A model generated the notes under the pieces. That model was not told the origin of the DNA. It did no database searches and saw nothing but the letters and a program-made list of their open reading frames with translations. This document shows, piece after piece, positions 1-5,973 of a DNA stretch of 8,917 nucleotides; positions within the stretch are counted from its first letter, which is position 1; the number at the start of each line of letters is the position of its first letter. Made by a program: the position numbers and the translations under genes. The stretch comes from Candidatus Delongbacteria bacterium (lineage in GTDB: Bacteria; CAIWAD01; BS150m-G50): positions 1-8,917 of the forward strand of contig JADHUQ010000095.1 in NCBI GenBank assembly GCA_016784425.1, in the 5' to 3' direction.

Positions 1-546
1 AGCTTCAACGATGTTCAAGGCGTAGTTACCCTCTTCACCGCCATAACCATCAACGATGATGTAATAAACCGATCCGGCGAAGAGCTCTACCCCATCAAGG
101 GCACTGACATAGGAGTAAGGATACCCTATTGAGGCGCAGGCATCGTCATTACAGGCGACCAGGGCACCGGCACCATCATAGATGTAAAGCTTTGTGTCGT
201 AGGTGGTGAGGCATTCGGTGTTGTCGTCACAGAGTGTTACATCAATAAGCATGTCGGCTGAAGGGGCAAAGGTGTAGACGACATCAGGTGCAGTTGAACC
301 GGTGTAAGGGCATTGCTCATCATAGTCGTCGGTGTAACCGACAGTGGTTCCACAAGCGTAGAAGGGAAGGCCAAAAACCAGGGCTGCGTCACCCATGGTG
401 TCACCACCCTGGGATACAGGTGTTCCGCTGACTTTCACAGTCGCTGGTACAGTCACTTTGTCGGCAGGTGTGAAGTCCTGGGTTCCGGCAAATGCGAACG
501 ATACCAGTAATGATCCGGTCAGAAGGGATAACAGAATTTTTCTCAT
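1..546 (-). CDS. Secreted PPC-like domain protein (3' part outside window)
   Basis: Reading the minus strand from the ATG at 546 gives 182 open codons that run off the left edge, so only the N-terminal part is present. The start MRKILLSLLTGSLLVSFAFA is a clear Sec signal peptide (two basic residues, hydrophobic core, AFA cleavage site). An AAGGAG Shine-Dalgarno lies at 553-558, six bases before the ATG. The mature part contains APDVVYTF (about residues 84-91), YDTKLYIYDG (115-124), a CNDD segment, and YYIIVDGYGG followed by GNYALNI near the cut edge. This series is typical of pre-peptidase C-terminal (PPC)-like beta-sandwich domains that sit beside catalytic or sorting domains in secreted proteins. 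It is cysteine-rich for an exported protein, so disulfides are likely. Enzyme activity, if any, and a possible T9SS tail would lie beyond the window. The gene is divergent from the T9SS-type protein at 1382. Confidence 0.85.
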   Translation of the reverse strand, partial: MRKILLSLLTGSLLVSFAFAGTQDFTPADKVTVPATVKVSGTPVSQGGDTMGDAALVFGLPFYACGTTVGYTDDYDEQCPYTGSTAPDVVYTFAPSADMLIDVTLCDDNTECLTTYDTKLYIYDGAGALVACNDDACASIGYPYSYVSALDGVELFAGSVYYIIVDGYGGEEGNYALNIVEA

Positions 547-894
547 AACAGACTCCTTTTGGTTTTGTGAGCATTTTTAAACTTACAGGGTGTTCGGTAA
601 TATCTGAATATTTCAGGCACATCTATCAGAAAACAGATCTGAACCTGGCAGATAGAAACAGAATCGTCAACCAACTTTACAGCAAACGCAATGCCAGAAG
701 AGCTGAATTGTCACTGCGAGCCCAAACACTCCGTTATGTAAATGTTATTATTGCTTTTAGAGGGTGTCAGGAGCGGCATTTCCCCGCAAATCGGGCAGCA
801 ATTCTAAAGTACGCTAATGATAATATTATATTTCTATAGCGTGATAAACATTCCCTAATCGATACTGATATTTATTTTATGTTCGATATTCCAC

Positions 895-920
895 TGTTCA
901 ACTCGTTCAAATGTTGAACA
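895..920. repeat. Perfect 8-bp inverted repeat, operator-like
   Basis: TGTTCAAC at 895-902 and GTTGAACA at 913-920 are exact reverse complements separated by 10 bases. The spacer contains another GTTCAA (905-910) in the same orientation as the left arm. Arm length and about 18-bp centre-to-centre spacing (two helical turns) suit a dimeric regulator site. It lies just downstream of the AT-rich block and 18 bases before the hairpin cluster that begins at 938. No regulator can be named. A chance repeat remains possible. Confidence 0.35.
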
Positions 921-937
921 ACGTGCTATGTCATAAA

Positions 938-1109
938 GAAGGCAAATGTCGTGGGGTATACAGATTTGCCTTCATACCTGACGATTTCTACTACCCCGCG
1001 ACTGGAACGCCTCAAAAACAGCGGTATTTTTACCTTATTTGCATGATATATCCACAAAGTTGCTGTTCTTTTACCTTAAAACAGGAGAGCGGTTATCACC
1101 CGCTTCCTG
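938..1109 (+). ncRNA. Candidate structured RNA / leader element (hairpin cluster)
   Basis: Four stems fall within 172 non-coding bases. Stem A is a perfect 10-bp repeat: GAAGGCAAAT 938-947 with ATTTGCCTTC 964-973. Stem B is 11 bp: GTCGTGGGGTA 948-958 (inside the stem A loop) with TACCCCGCGAC 992-1002. All B pairs are Watson-Crick except one T952:G998, which is a wobble pair in plus-strand RNA but a mismatch in the minus strand, so rightward transcription fits better. Stem C is CTGTT/AACAG extended by TT/AA across one bulge (1063-1084). Stem D is CAGGA, bulged G1087, AGCGG 1082-1092, with CCGCT TCCTG 1100-1109. A and B interleave, and C and D share bases 1082-1084, so alternative folds are implied. 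It matches no RNA family I recognise (not tmRNA, RNase P, SRP, 6S or a riboswitch I know). Its ends and its expression are guesses. Confidence 0.3.
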
Positions 1110-1347
1110 CCACCCCACCCTGTATATCGGTAAACCGGAAGGCTAAAATGAGCCAGATCGAACATTGCCTGATATTCCACACGATAAAAGCAGCACAAAT
1201 TCCGGATTCAGCTCCTCCTGTTATGAGGAGAGACTTCACAAGCTTGTCAGGATAGATGAGTCGATTTCATATTCAGGTATCTACCCCTTTCTCTATCGCG
1301 CGGTTATTCAACTCAGTTTATGAATGAAGCTGGATTTTCCTGTAAAG

Positions 1348-1376
1348 CTGTTTTACCTTCTGCACAAACAGGAAGG
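1348..1376 (+). promoter_or_regulatory. Hairpin overlapping the ribosome-binding site of the gene at 1382
   Basis: CTGTTT (1348-1353) pairs perfectly with AAACAG (1366-1371) around a 12-base loop. The right arm runs into the Shine-Dalgarno AGGAAGG (1370-1376), which stands five bases before the ATG at 1382. The hairpin could therefore limit ribosome access. A closely similar arrangement (CTGTT, TTTACCTT, AAAACAGGAG) occurs at 1063-1087 without a following start codon. The stem is only six pairs and AT-rich, so a regulatory effect is a guess. The ribosome-binding site itself is secure and favours the ATG at 1382 over the in-frame GTG at 1376, which lies inside the Shine-Dalgarno. Confidence 0.35.
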
Positions 1377-1381
1377 TGAAT

Positions 1382-3772
1382 ATGAAATCAATAAAAATCT
1401 TTGCTGGCGGGGGCATCGTTCTGTTACTGACGCTCCCGGCCATCGCCGGGCCGAGAGTGCTGGTGAATGGTGTTCATGCCAATCCGGAACTCTATCCTCT
1501 GTTCGCAGAGCAGGATCTCGAGCAATTCATGCAACGCTTCCCGGAGGTGGATTTTCATATCGTTACTGCTGAAGAGCTGCCAATCTGTCGAACACTGGTG
1601 ACAGGTACACTGGCGCCGGGATTTCACAGCTTCACAGTCCCCGCTGAAACAAGTCCCCTGCTCAGTTTTCTCTATGTGATCGAGTACAATACCGGGAACA
1701 ACTGGCAGCTGCCCTGGGATTATCTCACCGATCCGGAGGAGAATCTGTTCCTGCCGTTTGAAAACAGCTTTATCATCGAAAATCCGCTGCCAGGTCAATG
1801 GGTCCTGGAAATAACAGCTTATCCCGACGGTGGCGGAAGGGAAGTACGGATCGGTCTCGGTCCCTCCCTGTTCGAAACAACCCCACCCGAGCTCTTTGAC
1901 TTCCACCTGATGCTACCCAATTTCGTTGCCTCTCTTTTCCGGGGGACACCACCACAATTCACCCAATCCGAGACCGCCCGGCTTGATGAGTATTTTGCGG
2001 GTGGCGGAAATCTCGTCATCGCCCGTCAATCTGGTGACATGGCCGAGAAGCCGGTTGTCCAGATCTATGATATCACTGAACCGTTGGATTGGCGGGTTGA
2101 CTTTCCAGGATTCCTCACCTTCGGAGAACCGCTGATCGATTGTATCACGAGAGGAAGGGGCAGCGACCTGGCGCTTACCCTTGAACCTCAGAACCAGGCT
2201 ACGATTCTTTACGAAGGGATGCTGGGACAGCCGCTGCGCCCGTTCACCTGCTCACCTGACGGTGCTGTCTTCAATGTTACCAACCGTGGCGCAGACCTCC
2301 TCTACCCCTGTCTGATTTTCCAGCTGCAGGAGAATAACCAGGTGCGGTTGCTGGTTTATCCGCCTATAACGCCGGGGGAGACAGCTCTGAAACCAGATGT
2401 TGACCTGCTACTGACCAGAAGAGACTGGCGCGTTGCTCTCAGGGAAACGATGGCTCAGGCGGAGAGGGATCTCGGTCTGACCGCAGCTGAGATTGCCGGT
2501 TTTGAGTATAACTGGCGGTGGACGGAGCGTCTTGATCAGTCACTCTCTGGAGAGTGGCAGGGACTCTTTTTGTATCACACTAAAACTTATAATCAACTGA
2601 TCCCCCTTAACGGTGAAGCGCGTGACGAAACCGTACGACTACTATGGCATTTCAATTCACCGCTCAGCATCGACCAACCGGCAGGTTTGCCTTTCACCCC
2701 GGATTACGCCCATCACATCCTGCCCTGCACGGTGTATCACGAGTACGGGTTCATCTGGGATCATGAATTTCCCGAGCAGCTGGATCAGCAGTATTTTGCT
2801 ATCAACTTCACTGACATACCGCTCATTGACGAAACAGATTATTGCGGTGGTGACTGGGAGATTGCTTTCCATTCATTCGACACCGGTTCTCCACTGGCTG
2901 CAGCTTTGCTCGAAGGTGTGACTCAACTTTGCGGTGAAGTGGCTACAGGTATCAACGGGCAGGGACTCGAATTCCCTGTAACTGGTGATGATGACACCCG
3001 GGATTGGGGAGAGGTCTTTCCGCCCGGCAGCTATCCACCGGTGATAGCGGTTGATTATCACGGTGAAGGGGCGGTGGTGGGTATCTCCGATCAGGGTTTT
3101 CTGCAGCAGGCGGCTGACAATAATCAGCTGATGCTCAATATGTTTGCGGCTTTGGACATTCCGGGACCGAGTGATGAAAGCTGGTTTAAGTGCGATCCAC
3201 CGGTACAGGAGTTGTTATTCGACCCGTTGACACGAGGTGATATTGAGTTCAGGGTGGTGAACATGGGTAGCGACACAACCATTGTCGTGCAGGAGGCACC
3301 GTCAGTTCTCTGGCTGGAGTCTGGCGGGGTAACGCCGCAGCAGCTGGCTCCGGGTGATACCGCCCTGGTTGAGTATAATGTGCTCTGGGAATCCCCCTGG
3401 CTGGTGGATGGTGAATACGATGTTGAGCTACCTTTGAGCCCGGGCACCGGTCTGGGGCTGGTACATGCTATTGTCAGCCTGCAACAGGTCCCGCCCCTCC
3501 CGGATCAACTGCGACTGGTGCGGACGCATCCCAATCCGTTTAACAATCGCACCTGTCTGGAACTGGATCTTAAACAGGACTGCGGATTGTATCTGGATGT
3601 CTTCAACCAGCTGGGACAGTTCCTGGCGCCGTTCTCGGGCCGCTACCAGCTGCCAGCCGGAACCAATACCTTGCCGCTCGACTTCAACGGTTATGCCAAC
3701 GGAGTATATTATTATCGTCTGCGGTTTGCCGATGGCAGTGTTTATCATGGAGCAGTTACCCTTTTGAAGTAA
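1382..3772 (+). CDS. Large secreted protein with T9SS-type C-terminal sorting domain
   Basis: The product is 796 residues from the ATG at 1382. The signal peptide is MKSIKIFAGGGIVLLLTLPAIAG, with cleavage probably after AIA at about 22. I do not recognise a named family for residues 25-600. Two stretches recall the class I glutamine-amidotransferase/ThuA-like alpha-beta fold of secreted proteins: LDEYFAGGGNLVIA (201-214), and VDYHGEGAVVGISDQGF followed by DNNQLMLNMF (about 557-588), resembling the strand-helix that closes such domains. No catalytic Cys-His pair can be assigned, so this is only a fold suggestion. Residues 605-705 look like an immunoglobulin-like beta-sandwich (VVNMGSDTTIVV, LAPGDTALVEYNV). 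The last 80 or so residues form a type A sorting domain: HPNPFN at 716-721, LDVFNQLGQ, YANGVYYYRL, ending VTLLK. In T9SS bacteria this tail directs export across the outer membrane and is removed or lipid-anchored. The protein is thus probably cell-surface or released. mutM follows after 33 nt. Confidence 0.85.
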   Translation: MKSIKIFAGGGIVLLLTLPAIAGPRVLVNGVHANPELYPLFAEQDLEQFMQRFPEVDFHIVTAEELPICRTLVTGTLAPGFHSFTVPAETSPLLSFLYVIEYNTGNNWQLPWDYLTDPEENLFLPFENSFIIENPLPGQWVLEITAYPDGGGREVRIGLGPSLFETTPPELFDFHLMLPNFVASLFRGTPPQFTQSETARLDEYFAGGGNLVIARQSGDMAEKPVVQIYDITEPLDWRVDFPGFLTFGEPLIDCITRGRGSDLALTLEPQNQATILYEGMLGQPLRPFTCSPDGAVFNVTNRGADLLYPCLIFQLQENNQVRLLVYPPITPGETALKPDVDLLLTRRDWRVALRETMAQAERDLGLTAAEIAGFEYNWRWTERLDQSLSGEWQGLFLYHTKTYNQLIPLNGEARDETVRLLWHFNSPLSIDQPAGLPFTPDYAHHILPCTVYHEYGFIWDHEFPEQLDQQYFAINFTDIPLIDETDYCGGDWEIAFHSFDTGSPLAAALLEGVTQLCGEVATGINGQGLEFPVTGDDDTRDWGEVFPPGSYPPVIAVDYHGEGAVVGISDQGFLQQAADNNQLMLNMFAALDIPGPSDESWFKCDPPVQELLFDPLTRGDIEFRVVNMGSDTTIVVQEAPSVLWLESGGVTPQQLAPGDTALVEYNVLWESPWLVDGEYDVELPLSPGTGLGLVHAIVSLQQVPPLPDQLRLVRTHPNPFNNRTCLELDLKQDCGLYLDVFNQLGQFLAPFSGRYQLPAGTNTLPLDFNGYANGVYYYRLRFADGSVYHGAVTLLK

Positions 3773-3805
3773 CTTTTCAACCGGGAGTGCCAGAGAGGAG
3801 TTAGC

Positions 3806-4642
3806 ATGCCGGAGCTGCCGGAAGTTGAAACAATCGCTCGCGGTTTACATGATCTGCTGGTAGGCAAGAGATGTACCGGGCTTCATGCCGGTTGGAAAAA
3901 GCTGTTTGAACCGTCATTTGCCGCCGTGAATAGAGCTGTCGTTGGTCGACTGCTGACCGATGTTACCCGACATGGCAAGTACCTGTTCCTGGAATTTGGT
4001 GGATTCGATGATGCCGGGAAACCCAGCCGGTTGATGCTGCACCTGCGGATGACCGGTCAGATATTCACAATCGCGGATTTCCAGCCGGACAAACATGTCC
4101 ATGCCCGATTCAGCTTTGGTGAGCAGAATATCTGGTGGCGGGATATCCGAAAATTCGGTCGCATCGCATTACTAAAAGAGGGGGCCAAAGCAGACCCACC
4201 TGCGAACATCGGACCAGATATGCTGAAGATTGGATTCACTGAGTGGTTACGGAGACTCTCGCAACGTCAGGCTCCACTAAAAAACCTGCTGCTCAATCAA
4301 CAGATTGCCAGCGGTATCGGTAACATTTATGCAGATGAAGCTCTGTATCGTGCCGGTATTCATCCACTCACCACCCCTTTCTCGCTGCAGGCAGAGGAGC
4401 TGAAACGCCTGTTCCAGTCTATTCGCCACATCCTGAGGTTGGCCATCCGCTATCAGGGGACCACCTTTTCCGATTTTGTCGATTTCAGCGGTCGACCGGG
4501 AAACTTCCGGCGACGCCTGCAGGTTTATGGTCGCACAAATGAGGCATGTTATCGCTGTGGAACTCCGATTTCACGACTGAAGCTTGCCGGTCGTTCGGCG
4601 CATTTCTGCCCGGTGTGTCAAAGCGAAACTACCCATCCTTAA
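3806..4642 (+). CDS. mutM: Formamidopyrimidine-DNA glycosylase (Fpg/MutM)
   Basis: This 278-residue bifunctional DNA glycosylase/AP lyase removes 8-oxoguanine and formamidopyrimidines in base-excision repair. The N-terminus MPELPEVE places catalytic Pro2 (the nucleophile after Met removal) and Glu3 correctly. Lys58 in RHGKYL matches Lys57 of the E. coli enzyme. Met82 (HLRMTG) and Arg115/Phe117 (DIRKFG) match the residues that fill the DNA gap. The helix-two-turn-helix spans about 155-187 with GIGNIYADE at 170-178. The C-terminal zinc finger has Cys248, Cys251, Cys268 and Cys271, with the DNA-contacting Arg263 in GRSAHF. Length is normal and all key residues are present, so the enzyme should be active and cytoplasmic. 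The AGAGGAG Shine-Dalgarno at 3794-3800 is five bases from the ATG. Its 33-nt distance from the preceding secreted-protein gene allows co-transcription, but no functional link is apparent. Confidence 0.97.
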   Translation: MPELPEVETIARGLHDLLVGKRCTGLHAGWKKLFEPSFAAVNRAVVGRLLTDVTRHGKYLFLEFGGFDDAGKPSRLMLHLRMTGQIFTIADFQPDKHVHARFSFGEQNIWWRDIRKFGRIALLKEGAKADPPANIGPDMLKIGFTEWLRRLSQRQAPLKNLLLNQQIASGIGNIYADEALYRAGIHPLTTPFSLQAEELKRLFQSIRHILRLAIRYQGTTFSDFVDFSGRPGNFRRRLQVYGRTNEACYRCGTPISRLKLAGRSAHFCPVCQSETTHP

Positions 4643-4718
4643 AACTCATTTCACCCCGAAAAATGCCCATTTAAGCCCTATTTTCAAGGAAAATTTGCCC
4701 TTAGGTACATAATACACA

Positions 4719-4749
4719 ACACCATAACCGGGTCCGACCCCAGAGGTGT
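4719..4749. repeat. REP-like palindrome (GGGTC-C-GACCC core)
   Basis: GGGTC (4730-4734) and GACCC (4736-4740) form a perfect palindrome around one central C. ACACC (4719-4723) and GGTGT (4745-4749) add an outer five-base pair of arms. The core resembles the GGGTC-N-GACCC palindromes often found as repetitive extragenic elements, sometimes next to Y1 transposases (RAYTs). No transposase lies in this window, so the assignment depends on whether the motif recurs elsewhere in the genome. It could also act as a weak hairpin downstream of mutM, about 80 bases after its stop. Confidence 0.4.
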
Positions 4750-4767
4750 AAGAAAATTAACATATTA

Positions 4768-4796
4768 CTTACATACACTAACCATCTTTTTATAAA
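4768..4796 (+). promoter_or_regulatory. Candidate sigma-70-type promoter
   Basis: CTTACA (4768-4773) is a 4/6 match to the -35 consensus and TATAAA (4791-4796) a 5/6 match to the -10, with a 17-base spacer. Transcription would begin near 4803, leaving a leader of about 315 bases before the gene at 5119 that contains the stem at 4808-4862. In an AT-rich stretch such matches are common, and FCB bacteria often use different promoter elements, so this is tentative. Confidence 0.22.
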
Positions 4797-4807
4797 TCCT
4801 ATTATCC

Positions 4808-4862
4808 TGAAACTGATCGTCTTGCTGTCACTCCTTGAGGGGACGATGATTTTTGAGTTTCA
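4808..4862 (+). other. Long interrupted stem in the leader of the GIN/PDZ operon
   Basis: TGAAACT (4808-4814) pairs with AGTTTCA (4856-4862), and ATCGTC (4816-4821) pairs with GACGAT (4842-4847), giving 13 pairs interrupted by one base on the left and eight on the right. The loop contains CTCC and GGGG that could form an alternative inner stem. It lies just after the candidate promoter at 4768-4796, so it could be a 5'-leader structure. No known riboswitch is recognised. Confidence 0.25.
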
Positions 4863-4935
4863 CCATATCATTTTCACATATTCATATGCTGCATATATGA
4901 TTTGAGAGGTCACGGTACAGGGATAAATCTCTCTA

Positions 4936-4952
4936 TAGCATTGATAATGCTA
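4936..4952. repeat. Perfect 7-bp inverted repeat with 3-base spacer
   Basis: TAGCATT-GAT-AATGCTA is perfectly symmetric over 17 bases, the length and form of a simple dimeric operator. It can also form a tight hairpin in RNA. It sits about 167 bases upstream of the first GIN gene. There is no T run, so a terminator is unlikely. No regulator can be named. Confidence 0.3.
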
Positions 4953-5118
4953 AACATGCGTCATTGCAAGATTCTGGCATGGCCATTGCATATCGATGGA
5001 GCAGACTGAGGTTACACCCAACTATCAGGGTGTTCAATAACCCATCATGAAAGCTGTTCAACTGGGCACGGAGTCCTGATCCAGCAGCTTCCTGTAGACG
5101 ACAAAGGGATTAACCACC

Positions 5119-5958
5119 ATGATCACCAATACAAATAGCTTACCTGTCAGCAACGCCGACAACTGCAATCACCCTGATATCGCTCAGCGCAACAACCATT
5201 CCCGGCTTGAAGCCGGGTTTATTATCTCAGGGATTCTCTCCCTGCTGCTGGTTGTCATTTTATTTTCCGCTCTATTCGTTCTCATGCTGAATGGGAGATG
5301 TAATATGCACAATGTCAAAGGCAATGGGATTCCTGGCGAACTCCAGGTGGAATTGAACGATTTCAACAGGTTGCGGTTGGGTGGAACAGTAAATGCCCGA
5401 GTTACCCAATGCCCCATTACCAGTGTGGTAATCCGTGGCGATGAAAATCTGCTTCCACTGGTGAATTTCGAAATCGATCAGGGTGTACTTGAGATCGAAA
5501 ACAAACGGGGATTTACCCCCAGGTTAGAGCTGATAATTGATATCTGCACCCCCACGCTGGAGGGCATTACCCTGAGCGGCGCCGCCGATCTGACCGCGGT
5601 CGACCTGATATGTGAAAAGCTGGAATTGCGTCTGAGTGGTGTTGGCGATCTCAATTTCTCCGGACAGGCTGACTATCTTGAGGTAAGGCTCACCGGTGTT
5701 GGCGATCTGCTATTGACAGGGAAGGCAACAGAGATGGATGCGGTCGTCAGTGGTGTTGGCGACCTCAATGCAGCCGACCTGGAAACAGAAAGTGTAACCG
5801 TCAAAGTAAGTGGTGTCGGTGACGCGGTTGTCTTTCCACGTACTGCGCTTGACGCCAGGGTCAGTGGGGTTGGAGACGTCATCTACTATGGTAGCCCGAC
5901 AAAGGTGTCCAGGCATGTTTCCGGGGCAGGTGAGATCATCCACCGTAACAATCAATAA
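5119..5958 (+). CDS. Membrane-anchored DUF2807 (GIN domain) protein
   Basis: This 279-residue protein has an N-terminal segment of about 31 residues, one transmembrane helix at about 32-58 (FIISGILSLLLVVILFSALF), and a GIN-domain (DUF2807, putative auto-transporter adhesin head) from about 66 to 276. Basic residues before the helix favour N-in topology, which puts the GIN domain in the periplasm. The domain ends in seven S/T-G-x-x-D/E rungs (SGAAD, SGVGD, TGVGD, three more SGVGD, SGAGE) spaced 18-20 residues, the pattern of a right-handed beta-solenoid. No catalytic motif is visible, and the family's biochemical role is not established. Cys98, Cys143 and Cys165 are conserved in the paralogue downstream. 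The ribosome-binding site is weak (AAAGGGA at 5103-5109, nine bases away). A start at 5119 is needed to include the whole anchor. The next gene starts 15 nt after the stop and is a duplicate of this one, so they are probably co-transcribed. Confidence 0.9.
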   Translation: MITNTNSLPVSNADNCNHPDIAQRNNHSRLEAGFIISGILSLLLVVILFSALFVLMLNGRCNMHNVKGNGIPGELQVELNDFNRLRLGGTVNARVTQCPITSVVIRGDENLLPLVNFEIDQGVLEIENKRGFTPRLELIIDICTPTLEGITLSGAADLTAVDLICEKLELRLSGVGDLNFSGQADYLEVRLTGVGDLLLTGKATEMDAVVSGVGDLNAADLETESVTVKVSGVGDAVVFPRTALDARVSGVGDVIYYGSPTKVSRHVSGAGEIIHRNNQ

Positions 5959-5973
5959 CTTAGAGGACCTGCC

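Larger units (their letters stand above)
547..1381. other. Divergent intergenic region without a convincing gene
   Basis: These 835 bases separate two divergently transcribed secreted-protein genes. Plus-strand open frames of 90 and 114 codons exist, but neither has a Shine-Dalgarno, a recognisable domain, a signal peptide or protein-like composition. The stretch around 810-885 is strongly AT-rich, including the palindrome ATAATATTAT at 820-829, and is a plausible place for divergent promoters, although I could not fix any -35/-10 pair. Inverted repeats are concentrated between 895 and 1109 and are listed separately. Smaller ones are CTCCTC/GAGGAG at 1212-1217/1225-1230 and the 10-base palindrome ACAAGCTTGT at 1238-1247. 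Confidence 0.6.
4643..5118. other. AT-rich intergenic region with several inverted repeats
   Basis: No open frame here has coding features. The region separates mutM from the GIN/PDZ operon and should hold the mutM 3' end and the operon promoter. There is no good intrinsic terminator for mutM: ATTTTC/GAAAAT at 4680-4685/4689-4694 is a weak, GC-poor stem without a following T run. Other short symmetric sites are ATATGC-T-GCATAT at 4884-4896 and ATGGCCAT near 4979-4986. The better elements (REP-like palindrome, promoter candidate, long stem, perfect 7-bp repeat) are listed separately. Confidence 0.6.

Noticed and set aside
567..839. 90-codon plus-strand open frame
   Set aside because: GTG start without Shine-Dalgarno, inside the upstream region of the divergent gene at 546, and no domain or homologue recognised. 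Chance ORF most likely.
938..1002. Known riboswitch or housekeeping RNA (c-di-GMP, preQ1, SRP, 6S, tmRNA, RNase P)
   Set aside because: None of the conserved core sequences of these families is present; only the stem architecture is notable.
911..1255. 114-codon plus-strand open frame
   Set aside because: No Shine-Dalgarno, composition unlike a protein, and it spans the inverted-repeat cluster, which is better explained as non-coding structure.
1376..1381. GTG at 1376 as start of the large secreted protein
   Set aside because: The GTG overlaps the Shine-Dalgarno AGGAAGG, while ATG at 1382 has proper spacing and gives a standard signal peptide.
1424..1906. 160-codon minus-strand open frame inside the T9SS-type protein gene
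   Set aside because: Lies antisense to a gene with clear signal peptide and sorting domain; no independent coding evidence.
4680..4694. ATTTTC-AAG-GAAAAT as mutM terminator
   Set aside because: Six AT-rich pairs and no T run downstream; unlikely to terminate transcription.
5673..5955. Minus-strand open frames opposite the first GIN gene
   Set aside because: Same repeat-driven antisense effect, with no ribosome-binding site or recognisable product.
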